The notes beneath the pieces are model-generated. The model made no database searches. It was not told where the DNA came from and saw nothing but the letters and a program-made list of their open reading frames with translations. Shown in pieces: positions 1-11,639 of a stretch of DNA of 64,000 nt (within the stretch, counting starts at the first letter, position 1; each line of letters starts with the position of its first letter). A program made the position numbers and the translations under genes. The stretch lies in assembly GCA_028023455.1 (NCBI GenBank), contig JAQFVV010012418.1, positions 8,429,244-8,493,243 of the forward strand. Reading direction: 5' to 3'. The stretch comes from Epiperipatus broadwayi. Lineage: Eukaryota > Onychophora > Udeonychophora > Euonychophora > Peripatidae.

Positions 1-600
1 ATATACTTTCTGTATTCACTTGTGATTCCTGTTGTTCTTGTCTTTCCTTCATAATAAGACTTAGGCCCGCAACTTCATCATTAAATCAACCTTCTAGCTG
101 TCTTTCCAATTCTACCATTTTATTCTGACATTTGAAGTCCATTCTTTCAATTTCTCCCTTCATATCTTTGACTTATCCCTCAATTCTGAAGTTTGCTTAC
201 TAATCCTTATAAATTTTGTTTTCATTATTCTGTTTATCCATTTATTTTCTAAACTGATGGTCAGTTTGGCCATATCTGACTTCCCACTGATTTCAATCCA
301 GAAAGATCTACCTTTATTTAGTCAAATTTTCTGTTTTGTATGTCAAACATTTATTGGCATTGTCATCATAATCAGTTCATGGGGTTTTCATCCACCCTTA
401 TACTCTTTTCTTTTGTCTTTCCACTGCCATTATTTTTTTGAGGCTGATCCATTTCAATTTCAATCCCCCAAGATGATTCATCATTTTGTTCCATTATATC
501 CTCTGAAATGGGTGTTTTTATCTGTTTTTTTACATGGTTTTGACTATCCTCTTTTAACTTCTCTCTGATTTCTTGATCACTTTCTGTATCCATTAATCTG
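1..600 (-). pseudogene. Degraded coding-like patch, possibly retroelement ORF1
   Basis: Read on the minus strand, this patch keeps short open stretches in changing frames. The longest is 73 codons (372-593), charged and rich in Glu, Lys and Asp. Beyond it are fragments that look like coiled coil, with heptad-like Leu/Met and Glu/Arg/Lys. Stops and frame changes separate them, so it is not a working gene. The style resembles ORF1 or gag leader proteins of retroelements, but I see no zinc knuckle, reverse transcriptase or other decisive motif. It lies upstream of the first visible GOLGA4 exon on the opposite strand. It could also be chance composition. Low confidence. Confidence 0.25.
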
Positions 601-1500
601 TATTTTCATTTTGTTATCATTTGCAAGTATTTTGACATTTTTCTATTGCTGTTTTACACAATATTTTCTAGTTTTATAGTGAACTACTTTTTTATCAATA
701 ATACTCATTCAACATCGCAGACATTGCCTTACTTTACATGCCCACAATAAGCTTTCCTACTCATCCAGCATTTTAGGTTATCATGCACTTTCTTTAGATC
801 TCCATTTAATTGGCTAACTACCGGCTTTCTTATTATATTTTTTTTAGTTCCTCATTTACCTGATTTCCACATACCTCATATTAAGTTTAATTTACCTACC
901 ATATTATTAATTCGAATTCTTTCAAGTCATAGCATAATATGTAAAAATGTTACTTCTGGGTTCAACATTACATGAAATAATCCCCTGGATTCAAGGTTAT
1001 TACATAGTGGTGTCATTGTAATGGCATGATACTTATGATTTTTGAAAATGCAATTCATTATTAATTATATAGATTTTATAATTACTATATGACAGCCATC
1101 TGAGTTCGTACCCCAACATGTTGGGAACCAGTTATAACAGAGCGGATGTATTGAGTGTGTTACTAGATTTCTAGTGGCATTACTAGATAATGTTTATCCC
1201 CAATAGTTGGTTGTAAATGGTTATTTGCACCTCTCATTTTATTGTACATTAAAATGATGGTATGAGTTTGAGCCCTTAGAGTTCATTAACTGTAAATCAC
1301 ATTTGGTGGTATGCTTATTTCATCTCAGGTATATATCATTACCTTATGGTTGCCCTTTAGGTCCTCAACATTGTGGGCTCTCCTCATACTCCTGTTACTC
1401 CTTGGTATTCAAACTCCGCAGTTATACACATGATGCTAATAAGCTAGGGTGATTATCATAAGTTTGATATAAAACTAAAAATATTTACATCTGAGTTATA
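601..1500. other. Non-coding stretch, repeat-like
   Basis: No exon or ORF is supported here. Several short segments between about 1080 and 1430 are richer in G+C than their surroundings and contain B-box-like strings (for example near 1262-1282 and 1408-1422). They may be remnants of short interspersed elements. I could not define ends. Confidence 0.3.
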
Positions 1501-1504
1501 TGTG

Positions 1505-1770
1505 TGATATGACATGGATAGTGGAAAGTTAGGTAAATGATATGGCAATGGCATAGATAATAGAAAATTCGGTAAATAATATTGTATAGGTAATTTAGAT
1601 AAATGATATGGCATAGGTAAGGGGAAGTTAGATAAATGATATGGCATGGGTAATGAAAAATTAGATAAATGATATCACATGAGTAATGGAAAGTTGGGTA
1701 AATGCTATTGCATGGATATTGCAAAGTTCGATAAATGATATAGCATGGATAATGGAAAATTAGATAAATG
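1505..1770. repeat. Minisatellite, about 30-bp unit
   Basis: About nine degenerate head-to-tail copies of a unit of roughly 30 bp are seen. Each carries a version of gataaatgatatggcat followed by a variant of gggtaatggaaagtt. Units differ by substitutions and small indels, so the array is not fresh. The minus-strand open frames here, with repeating Tyr-His-Leu and Ile-Tyr-Leu, are translations of the repeat and not genes. Confidence 0.8.
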
Positions 1771-2363
1771 AGGAAACACATGAACTCTAGTCAAATAAAA
1801 TAAGTCATTAACAGTTTTATTCTATTATTGATATTTGGGTAAGTTATATCATTTTTCATATGATAATATGATCATTCCCCTAACCTTTGACCACATGTAG
1901 GATGGTCATCCACTACTAGCTCTAACCATTTGCTTAGTCTAACAACGCAATTCATGATTATTTTGATATGATCATCCTGTTGACCAATCCTTCTATTGCC
2001 TGGCTTTAACTTCTCTACCTTCATCCATAGCAATGCATCATGATATACTGACTATCGTCTTTGGGTATGAAGTCCTCGCTTGATGTTACCAGTGTTTATG
2101 ATAGCAATAGCCATTCATACAAGAGTTTTAGTCAGTCATACAGAATAACTAATAATAATAATCAAGTTAATTTAACAACAATAAACATATAGAATTGTCC
2201 TGTACTAGTGTGAGCATTTAATATTTTATAGATAAAATCTCCACTTCAATCACCAGCTAGTCATCCAGTCCCTTAGTTGATAGTTCTAGGAATCGGTATC
2301 TAGATTTTATTATAATCAAAAATTATAATGATTGATCTATAGACCCCTTCTTACAGGATTATA

Positions 2364-2732
2364 ATTGATGATTATAGGACTGGATCATCAATGCTTTCAG
2401 TAATAAAAAATGAGTTATACAACAAAGAAAAATGGATTCTGTATGATACATATATAATTTGGATAATTGAAATTGTTAATCCATGCAGTTAGTTATTCTT
2501 TAGCACACTGATACACAGGTGACGATGACTGGTTAGATTAGGAAAATTGATGATTATAGGACTAGATCATCAATGCTTTCAATAAAAAAAAAAGAGTTAT
2601 ACGTTGTATAAGAAAAATGGATTCTGTTATGATACATATATAATTTGGATAACTGAAATTGTTAATCCATGCAGTTAGTTATTCTTTAGCACACTGATAT
2701 ACAGATAATGATGGCTGGTTAGATTAGGAAAC
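2364..2732. repeat. Tandem duplication, about 182-bp unit, two copies
   Basis: Copy A (about 2364-2545) and copy B (about 2546-2732) both run from ttgatgattataggact through ctttagcacactgata to ggttagattaggaaa. They differ by a few substitutions, a longer A-run and a short insertion in copy B. Two units only, non-coding. Confidence 0.85.
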
Positions 2733-5444
2733 TTCCTCGATCTTGGGAGTTGGTAATCCACTTGATGATGTTGTGTGGCCATTTTTTAGGTAATTGGTCG
2801 ATGATTTGACAGTGGAAAGGTAATGTTGCTTTGTTTACTACTGCTTTCTGCATTAGTGAATGTTCCTCCGGGAGATGTTGAAGAGATTACTGGTGTTATT
2901 AGCTTATAAAGTCTAATTATTTATAGGCATATGACAGTCTTCCATCTACGGTGTTTAATGATCTTTTTACCCCACATCCTTTGGTATTGCTTATTATTCA
3001 TTAGAATTAATCTTATCTTCTATAGATTAGAAGGTATGTTGTCTTTTCTTTTTTTGGTTTCCTCATCCAGCTATTAATTCTCTTTATGAGCTTTGGGTCA
3101 CTGATAATAAAATTTTACACAAATTGTTCCCTTGGAATTATTAACATAAGTTTTTTTTATGGAAATGTATTATTCCTTTAACCTCTATAAACTTTTCCTC
3201 CTCTAATCATTTTCAATAGCTTTTGGAGATAATTTGTTCTTTTATAAAATTATCAAATCATAATTCGAATATTTGTTACATTTTAAGCATTATTTTAATG
3301 CATGTTTTTAACTTAAAAAAAAAAAAATTATCTCTTTTCCTTGATTAAACAATTCAGTTTCTTTTCTCGTGTATCTAGTCTCTGTCGTAAACGTGTTATA
3401 TATAATGTTGTATTCCCATTGTTTACATGATTTAATTTCATTTTGACTTTTTAATTTTTATTTTTTTTTAAAAAAAAAATTAATAATGTAATAACTTAAG
3501 TTGAGATCCCATTTTTCTTTGTTATTCTTTTATATTAAATTCAAGGATTTGATAAATTGAGCATCAGTTGCTCTTATTTTGTAGTCAGTAGACTTAACAC
3601 AACAAAAAGAAAATAAAAACAAAAGACAATATCACGATCTACTTATAATATAATTAACATCATAATATGTTTTTACCTAACAAAGAGTGTTAATAGATCC
3701 ATTATACGTTTAATTAAGTATGCTTTGTTTCAAACCCTTTTTGTTTTTAAGAGGTTGGGACTGTACTCTTGCAATATATTGCAAAATAATCACTGGCCTC
3801 TCATGTTGCTGTGTCAAAATTATAGTAAATTCAAATCACTGTAAGCAGAACCAAAATTGGAATAAGTTTATACTACATGTTAGCTGTGCCAATTTTATGT
3901 AACGGAATGGTCTATACTTTTTTATTTGCTACAGCAGAGAATATTATATTAGCTATCATTTTTTATAACGAAAAGCTAAAGGGTTTTGGAATTGTTTGTC
4001 TGATAATGATGTTGAAGACACTCAATTACTACCAGATATCTAATTAAAAAATCTTATTCTATAAAACCAGTTTTTACTAATACTGCTATACATTTTCTCA
4101 TGACAAACAAAAAAAATGAATATATCGAACTCATACTATTCAAAAAAAACATGACAACTCATCTGTCGATAATAAACTTATTGATATTACAAAAAAAAAA
4201 AAAAACTTATTTACAGTTTAAAAACAGTGTTATGTAAATAAATAACTCGTTATATATGTTTAAAAATAAATAATCTATATGAGATATTGTTATAAAATAC
4301 TACTACAATAAAGGTATAATGACTTAAGTGTTTATTTATATGTGCACATTCACAAATTATTTTCTGTAGGCTTTTATATATAATAAATTTCTTGCCATTT
4401 ATATTAATCATTGTCCATATTTCTGCATAACTTGCATAAATGAGATTAAATTTATTCCAAGATTAGTTATTGCATTTTGAATTTAGTAGATTTATTTCTA
4501 CATCTTCCAAAATCTCTTTGAATTAAGTTGGCTTTCCATAAGTTCATATTGATTTATATCTCAAAGCAAAATCATAGGGTTGATACTAATGATTAAACTG
4601 GTTAACAAAATGATGGCAGATATCTAAGCAGGCTTTCACTTTATTATTGGCTTGGCAAGAACTTTCATCCTCTCCAACATTATATGTTAGCAAACAAAGG
4701 TATTTGATCTTTATTATTTTAAGTTTACAAAGCAACCTATTTATTTAATTACAATGCTTTTACAATCAAAAAAATTCTTTGTTTTTTCAATGAAAAAAAA
4801 AAAAAGAATTATTTTTTAAAGCTTGAGGAAAAAGAAAGAAAATATTTTAATTTTTCTATTTTATATTTGCCAAACAAAATTATGTCATGGCCAATATATC
4901 TGGATTTATAATTAAACTAATTTAGACAAATAAAATAAATTTTTCTTGTGCAGAATGCATGAAAATAATACATTATATAAAATTTAATCTTACTTTATTA
5001 TAGTATTATAATTAATTACCTTTAAATTTTATAACAAGATTCCTGGATAATAATGTTTTTTGTTTTTTTTTTGCATACATCAAAAGTGGATAAATAAATA
5101 AAACATTATTAATCTCTTCTTTTTTTTTTAATTTCAAAACATTGTATTTTACATGATACTATAATGTCAACATCCAATTCCATTTGCTTAGGTTTTAAAT
5201 ATATAACATATTATTACTTTAGCTTAAAGCTTAATATTCAATTCATGTTATCAGATTATATTTTGTCTCAATATATATTTATGTATTATATAAACTCACT
5301 TTATGATTATTATATTTTAATTAAGCTTTATTTGAATATAATAATCCTTCATTTCATTAAGTATATAAATTATTCCCAATCACTTTTTATTGGATTACAA
5401 ATTATCATATACATATATTATCTACAATTATTTTTAAATTTTAG
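2733..5444. other. AT-rich non-coding sequence upstream of first visible exon
   Basis: No coding exon or recognisable element is visible. The stretch is AT-rich with homopolymer A and T runs. It ends in an acceptable acceptor (aaattttag) at 5444. It is most simply the intron before the first GOLGA4 exon in the window. The 100-codon open frame over 5164-5466 is low-complexity intron running into the exon in another frame. Confidence 0.5.
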
Positions 5445-5655
5445 GATTCATCATCTGATAGAGTAAAAGTTCTTCAGGAGGAATTAGAAAATGTAAAGCA
5501 GCAACTGCAGACATTGGATCAAGATGGTGCCATGGCACTTGCTGAAACTAAGAAGCAAATGCATGAAGAATTAGAACAGAAAGAAAGAATTGTTAAAGAA
5601 CTCAGAGAAAATTTAATTACTTTACGAAAAGAAAAAGAAGAACTTGAACATAATG
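5445..5655 (+). CDS. GOLGA4: Golgin-245/GOLGA4 ortholog, exon (first in window)
   Basis: This exon opens after the acceptor aaattttag, codes for 70 residues plus one base (phase 1), and ends at the donor aatg|gtagta. The peptide is coiled coil and holds the most diagnostic stretch of the gene, LDQDGAMALAETKKQMHEEL. Its counterpart near residue 370 of vertebrate GOLGA4 carries the same AETK-QMHE core. That motif, with the C-terminal match at 35900-36010, fixes the identity and shows that about the first 350 residues are encoded upstream of the window. Donor and acceptor phases agree with the next exon 20 kb away. The comparison is from memory, not a search. Confidence 0.88.
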
Positions 5656-5955
5656 GTAGTAGTTTTAATAATGTTTATATATTTATATTGGAAACACCCA
5701 CAAACAGTTTTAACATTATAATATTCAATTTTGTAAGCAATACTTAGCACAAGAAAAAAATTTATGGAAAGTCCTTTATTTGATAAACAATAAATTAGAA
5801 TTTAAGAAAGTTTTATTATAAAAAGGCAAATTTAAAATGTATGTCTATTAAAAAAAAAAGTAAGAATTGAATTTGAATTTATGAATATTTATATCAAAAA
5901 AATATAAGATTCTATGAAATGCATTTATTTAAAACTAAATTTTATAATATAAATA

Positions 5956-6141
5956 GTAAATACGTTAAACAGGCTTTGACTTGTGTTCATTTAAGTTAAA
6001 GATAAGACGGCCACTCTTATCTTTATAAAAGTCGCTATCTTGTGGCATGGTTTGGAAGGTCTCTATCGGCAAAATATGCTTAATTATTACGAAGTTTAAA
6101 GCACATTGAACACAGGTTAAAGCCTGTTTAAAGTATTTACT
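5956..6141. mobile_element. MITE, 186 bp, TA target
   Basis: The ends are inverted copies of about 35 bp. The left end reads gtaaatacgttaaacaggct, and the reverse complement of the right end reads agtaaatactttaaacaggc, followed by matching ctttRacYtgtgttca. A TA dinucleotide flanks each end (5954-5955 and 6142-6143), as expected for Tc1/mariner-type insertion. There is no coding capacity. The true ends could be a few bases further in. Confidence 0.6.
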
Positions 6142-6364
6142 TATGCTTTCTGTGCATACAATAAATTAATTACTTCTCTTCAATATAAATAGTATTACAT
6201 TATTATATATTTGACTTTATAAATAATATTAAAGCATATAATTAATTACATAAAGCAGATATGCATAAGGATAAACCTAAATAGTATTTTTTAGAATGTG
6301 GTCTTTATTATTTCCGAAATATTTAAATCAATTACTTATATATTCTTGTTTATAATAAACAATA

Positions 6365-6482
6365 TTAATGTTTGGAAAAATTTACTAAAGTTTAGCTTTT
6401 TTGGCTAACATTGTAATGCTGTATGATTATTTTTTATTATTATTACTAGTATACCATTAGGCAATATTTAATTTTTATGTAT
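6365..6482 (+). mobile_element. Penelope-like element tail fragment
   Basis: This stretch, from about ttggaaaaatttactaaag to gcaatatttaatttt, is clearly similar to 56065-56165, which forms the 3' end of a Penelope-like copy. It has the same order of short blocks (tttttggcta, attgtaat, actagtata, ttaatttt). Only the tail remains. The LTR element at 6487 begins directly after it. Confidence 0.5.
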
Positions 6483-6486
6483 ATCT
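6483..6486. repeat. Target-site duplication, left (atct)
   Basis: The four bases atct precede the left LTR, and the same four follow the right LTR at 11382-11385. A 4-bp duplication fits Ty3/gypsy-type integration. Confidence 0.65.
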
Positions 6487-8640
6487 TGTAACGATATATA
6501 AATATGTCGTTACATTAATTTAAAATAAAAACTTAAAAGTTCGCAAATAAAAGGAAAAAACTAAACGCTAAAATTAAAACATTGTTAAACGTGTATACAT
6601 TCGCACAGATGTTAAACTTTAAAAATATTTTTTTTCATAAACAAAAAAAAAAAAAAGTATTTGAACGTATTTTTTTTAATAAAAAAATACAAGATTGAAA
6701 TATAAAAATATTTTAATAAAAAAATAACGTAAGTTAAAATAAAAACAGGTATTAATTAATTCCTGTAATCTATAAAGGGAAATGGTTGTTTATTAATTAT
6801 CTAAAAGCTGTTTAATTAAAAAGTCAGATGGAAAGTTAGATAAGAGAAGAAAGAGATTTTAGCTTGACAAATGGAAGCACTAAGCCTTGGCCCGGACCAT
6901 AACGAAAAAACAGATTAGTGACGTTTTGTTCAGTGAATCCTTGTGGATGATATAAAAAGAAAGAAATATTGAGTTCAGAGAGCTTTTTCCAACTTGATTT
7001 TGGTGGGTCTGGCGACAAGACGCACTTGTCGTCCTCACTCACTTATTTAAAAATGCAAAGACTGTGATACCAGGACAGAACCAGCAACTGCCACCTCCAA
7101 AACATCAGACCGGTCTTCCAGGAAAGTCTGCATGGGAATTGCCAACGGGAACAGGGACTTCTCTACCGTAAGCAATAGAACTGAACAATCGGAAGAGCAC
7201 ATAACCTTGATCAAGAACTTTCGTCAAGTTGAACAAATTAATAAACAAGCCGACTTATTTAAAATGGACTCTTATCTGACTTTTTGTAAGTTTTAAATCA
7301 AATTAATAATGGTTAATTTTATATCTTTCCCGATTGTTAAAAGAATCATTTCCCTTTTAATATTTTTTATGTGTAGTAATATTTTATTGTAGAAATTATT
7401 AAATGCATTACATTTAAGTTGTCTATAGACGCTTGCATGGATTGTTTATCGTTAATCGGAAGAGCGTTTTCATATTTGATCAAAATATATAGACATTCGA
7501 TAAATAATGATACCTTACGGTGAGTATCTAAAATGTATTTATTCGGATGTCTTTTAAGTTATTGGTGACAACGCAAGTATCTTATGGTGAATACTATTGG
7601 GTTACTTATAAGTTTCCCTCTGCGATTGTCGGTATCAATAATTTTGTATTTTGATCGTTTATGTTTATTTTGAAATGTTTTTGACCGTGGAATCTGTGTA
7701 ATCGATCTATACCCAACATTTTTAAATAAATCTGTGCGAACGTATATAAATGTTAAAATTAAGTCGGGCGCGAATGGCTATATAGTTTTGTAAAGTTGTA
7801 TTAAGGGAGGGTAATCTTAGGTTATTCATTTCGTAGTTGAATTGGTTCAATGGATTGGATATATTTGTGTAATTAGTAAATGTAGTATGAGATCCGCTAC
7901 GGGCAGGATTATAGATATACGCCACACACCCTCTGTTTGCCTATGGATGGGTTTGTAAGTCGGCAGAAGACCGCAGTCCATTCCTATGGAGTTTTTAGTT
8001 TATTGATCTACTTGCCCACAGATGTCACATTCCTGTTGGTGGAGAGTCAATGTCTTCTCTATTTCTACTTATTGTTCAGATGTACATTCCTGACAATATA
8101 GTATTTTGTGTTGTCGTATCATGCTACATTGAATACATGAATGTATCAGATGGATTGGCGCCAGTTGATTGCGAAATTTGTTGCCTAAGGTTAAATCAGG
8201 GAAGAATATTTTCCTTTCAAATGCAGACCTATGTAGTCCATTCATACTCGACCCTCTAAATAAAATATTAAACATTATAGCAAGCTATTTTAAATGTAAA
8301 ATTAAAAATTAAGATAAAAATCTAAATGTTAAACTTATTCCTCGAATTTAGAATGATTTTATATGTGCGTAAATAAATATTTTTCTGTGTTAATTTCTGG
8401 CAGTGGCTTTTATTATTTTATTCTTTTATATTTAAGATATAAAATTTATAGATTTTTATCTCGGCGTCTCCGCTGAGCTAGTGACAATGGGCTAACGATC
8501 TAAATATGTAAATAAAGTGGAATCCTAACAGCGCGTATCTGCCTACTTTATAAATTTTTCTAGGCTCAAATGCCTAGATGGCGCCCTTTGGTAGTGCGGT
8601 GCGGTGCGATGCGATCTCCCACTTCGTTTGGATCGTTATA
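6487..8640 (+). repeat. Left LTR, 2154 bp
   Basis: It starts with a 28-bp stem-loop, TGTAACGA then TCGTTACA, and ends gatcgttata. It matches the right LTR base for base over long stretches. The differences are poly-A lengths, single substitutions (near 7132 and 8618) and two clustered patches at about 7189-7201 and 7443-7470. In the patches this copy carries adapter-like strings (see findings). Confidence 0.85.
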
Positions 8641-9229
8641 ATTGGCGTCCCAAGTGTGGCCTTACCTCAGAGATTGACCCTGAGAAGGGGAATTGATGCT
8701 GAAATTTCCTATCTTGAATAAACACGAGTGCCCTGAGAATGTTAAAAATAAATGAAGCCCGTAATATTTTTTCTGAAATCAGAATATATTGTTTGTATTA
8801 TATAAAGTTATGAATTTTGTGTAAAAAGTGCTGCCAGTAAGAAAAATTGCGCATATGTAAAGAGAAATACGAGGAATAAAAAGTAATAAATAAAACGTAA
8901 TAATAATTATAAATCATAATTTTTTTTTTTTAAAAAAGTCTTGTTAAATTAAAATCTAATCGTTCAACTTGCCTAAGTAATAGTTAAAGGTAGAAGAAAT
9001 GAAACTTGGAAGGGAGGGGGCAGAAATTTAGCTGGTAGTAAGGAATCATCAGTCAACTTTTTTTTTTATCATTATATTTGTAATTACTGTTTTGTCTTTT
9101 AAAAAAAAAAAAAAGTTTTGTCCTTTTGAAATTTCATATATAACAAATTTGTATAACGTAATTACTAACACTAAGTAAAGTCTTTTTTTTTTTTAAATGT
9201 TTTTTGTTTTTTGAGGAAGTTTACTGATA
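8641..9229 (+). other. Internal region of the LTR element
   Basis: This 589-bp region opens with the primer-binding-site-like tggcgtcccaagtgtggc at 8643. It then holds AT-rich sequence with no open frame worth reporting. A purine-rich tract lies near 9005-9025, but not immediately before the right LTR, where a polypurine tract would be expected. The element therefore carries only cis signals, and its 3' priming site is unclear. Confidence 0.6.
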
Positions 9230-11381
9230 TGTAACGATATATAAATATGTCGTTACATTAATTTAAAATAAAAACTTAAAAGTTCGCAAATAAAAGGAAA
9301 AAACTAAACGCTAAAATTAAAACATTGTTAAACGTGTATACATTCGCACAGATGTTAAACTTTAAAAATATTTTTTTTCATAAACAAAAAAAAAAAAGTA
9401 TTTGAACGTATTTTTTTTAATAAAAAAATACAAGATTGAAATATAAAAATATTTTAATAAAAAAATAACGTAAGTTAAAATAAAAACAGGTATTAATTAA
9501 TTCCTGTAATCTATAAAGGGAAATGGTTGTTTATTAATTATCTAAAAGCTGTTTAATTAAAAAGTCAGATGGAAAGTTAGATAAGAGAAGAAAGAGATTT
9601 TAGCTTGACAAATGGAAGCACTAAGCCTTGGCCCGGACCATAACGAAAAAACAGATTAGTGACGTTTTGTTCAGTGAATCCTTGTGGATGATATAAAAAG
9701 AAAGAAATATTGAGTTCAGAGAGCTTTTTCCAACTTGATTTTGGTGGGTCTGGCGACAAGACGCACTTGTCGTCCTCACTCACTTATTTAAAAATGCAAA
9801 GACTGTGATACCAGGACAGAACCAGCAACTGCCACCTCCAAAACATCAGACCGGTCTTCCAGGAAAGTCTGCGTGGGAATTGCCAACGGGAACAGGGACT
9901 TCTCTACCGTAAGCAATAGAACTGAACAATTGTTAAAATCATAACCTTAATCAAGAACTTTCGTCAAGTTGAACAAATTAATAAACAAGCCGACTTATTT
10001 AAAATGGACTCTTATCTGACTTTTTGTAAGTTTTAAATCAAATTAATAATGGTTAATTTTATATCTTTCCCGATTGTTAAAAGAATCATTTCCCTTTTAA
10101 TATTTTTTATGTGTAGTAATATTTTATTGTAGAAATTATTAAATGCATTACATTTAAGTTGTCTATAGACGCTTGCATGGATTCGTTTGCGGTTAATTAG
10201 ATTTTGGTTTTCATATTTGATCAAAATATATAGACATTCGATAAATAATGATACCTTACGGTGAGTATCTAAAATGTATTTATTCGGATGTCTTTTAAGT
10301 TATTGGTGACAACGCAAGTATCTTATGGTGAATACTATTGGGTTACTTATAAGTTTCCCTCTGCGATTGTCGGTATCAATAATTTTGTATTTTGATCGTT
10401 TATGTTTATTTTGAAATGTTTTTGACCGTGGAATCTGTGTAATCGATCTATACCCAACATTTTTAAATAAATCTGTGCGAACGTATATAAATGTTAAAAT
10501 TAAGTCGGGCGCGAATGGCTATATAGTTTTGTAAAGTTGTATTAAGGGAGGGTAATCTTAGGTTATTCATTTCGTAGTTGAATTGGTTCAATGGATTGGA
10601 TATATTTGTGTAATTAGTAAATGTAGTATGAGATCCGCTACGGGCAGGATTATAGATATACGCCACACACCCTCTGTTTGCCTATGGATGGGTTTGTAAG
10701 TCGGCAGAAGACCGCAGTCCATTCCTATGGAGTTTTTAGTTTATTGATCTACTTGCCCACAGATGTCACATTCCTGTTGGTGGAGAGTCAATGTCTTCTC
10801 TATTTCTACTTATTGTTCAGATGTACATTCCTGACAATATAGTATTTTGTGTTGTCGTATCATGCTACATTGAATACATGAATGTATCAGATGGATTGGC
10901 GCCAGTTGATTGCGAAATTTGTTGCCTAAGGTTAAATCAGGGAAGAATATTTTCCTTTCAAATGCAGACCTATGTAGTCCATTCATACTCGACCCTCTAA
11001 ATAAAATATTAAACATTATAGCAAGCTATTTTAAATGTAAAATTAAAAATTAAGATAAAAATCTAAATGTTAAACTTATTCCTCGAATTTAGAATGATTT
11101 TATATGTGCGTAAATAAATATTTTTCTGTGTTAATTTCTGGCAGTGGCTTTTATTATTTTATTCTTTTATATTTAAGATATAAAATTTATAGATTTTTAT
11201 CTCGGCGTCTCCGCTGAGCTAGTGACAATGGGCTAACGATCTAAATATGTAAATAAAGTGGAATCCTAACAGCGCGTATCTGCCTACTTTATAAATTTTT
11301 CTAGGCTCAAATGCCTAGATGGCGCCCTTTGGTAGTGCGGTGCGGTGCGATGCGATCTACCACTTCGTTTGGATCGTTATA
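9230..11381 (+). repeat. Right LTR, 2152 bp
   Basis: Same sequence as the left LTR, offset 2741-2743 bp. It begins TGTAACGA at 9230 and ends gttata at 11381, followed by the atct target duplication. Where the left copy has the two divergent patches, this copy has ordinary AT-rich sequence in keeping with its surroundings. Confidence 0.85.
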
Positions 11382-11639
11382 ATCTATTGTATCTACTCAA
11401 ATGTGAGTTGTATATTATAATATATATATAAAAGGAAAATATATTGATCTTATTTTTCTATTTGATTTGATTAATGGATAATGGAGGTGCTAAATTATAA
11501 AGATTATCTAAGTAACTATGGCCACCATAATATTAAAATAATATTTTTATTTAATAATACGTTGATGTGTTGCGGTGAAACTTTCTATTTAATAATTTGT
11601 AGGCTTTTTTATGTATTCTAATTTACAGACTTAGCGCTT

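Larger units (their letters stand above)
6487..11381 (+). mobile_element. Young non-autonomous LTR retrotransposon
   Basis: Two near-identical direct repeats of about 2.15 kb (6487-8640 and 9230-11381) flank only 589 bp. The repeats begin TGTAACGATA and end GATCGTTATA, an imperfect terminal inversion. A 4-bp atct duplication flanks the whole. Just inside the left LTR at 8643 is tggcgtcccaagtgtggc, which resembles a lysine-tRNA primer binding site and sets the orientation as +. No gag, protease, reverse transcriptase or integrase is present, so it must have been mobilised in trans. Near-identity of the LTRs, apart from two short patches, implies recent insertion. The small ORFs duplicated in both LTRs do not resemble proteins. 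Confidence 0.8.

Noticed and set aside
1505-1770. CRISPR-like repeat array
   Set aside because: The units are contiguous and degenerate with no constant repeat separated by unique spacers, and the genome is eukaryotic.
1456-1781. Tyr/His/Leu-rich minus-strand frames
   Set aside because: They translate the 30-bp minisatellite in two frames.
6836-11016. Pairs of identical small open frames in both LTRs (68, 67, 69 and 68 codons)
   Set aside because: Each is present twice only because the LTR is. They lie on both strands, overlap each other and resemble no protein.
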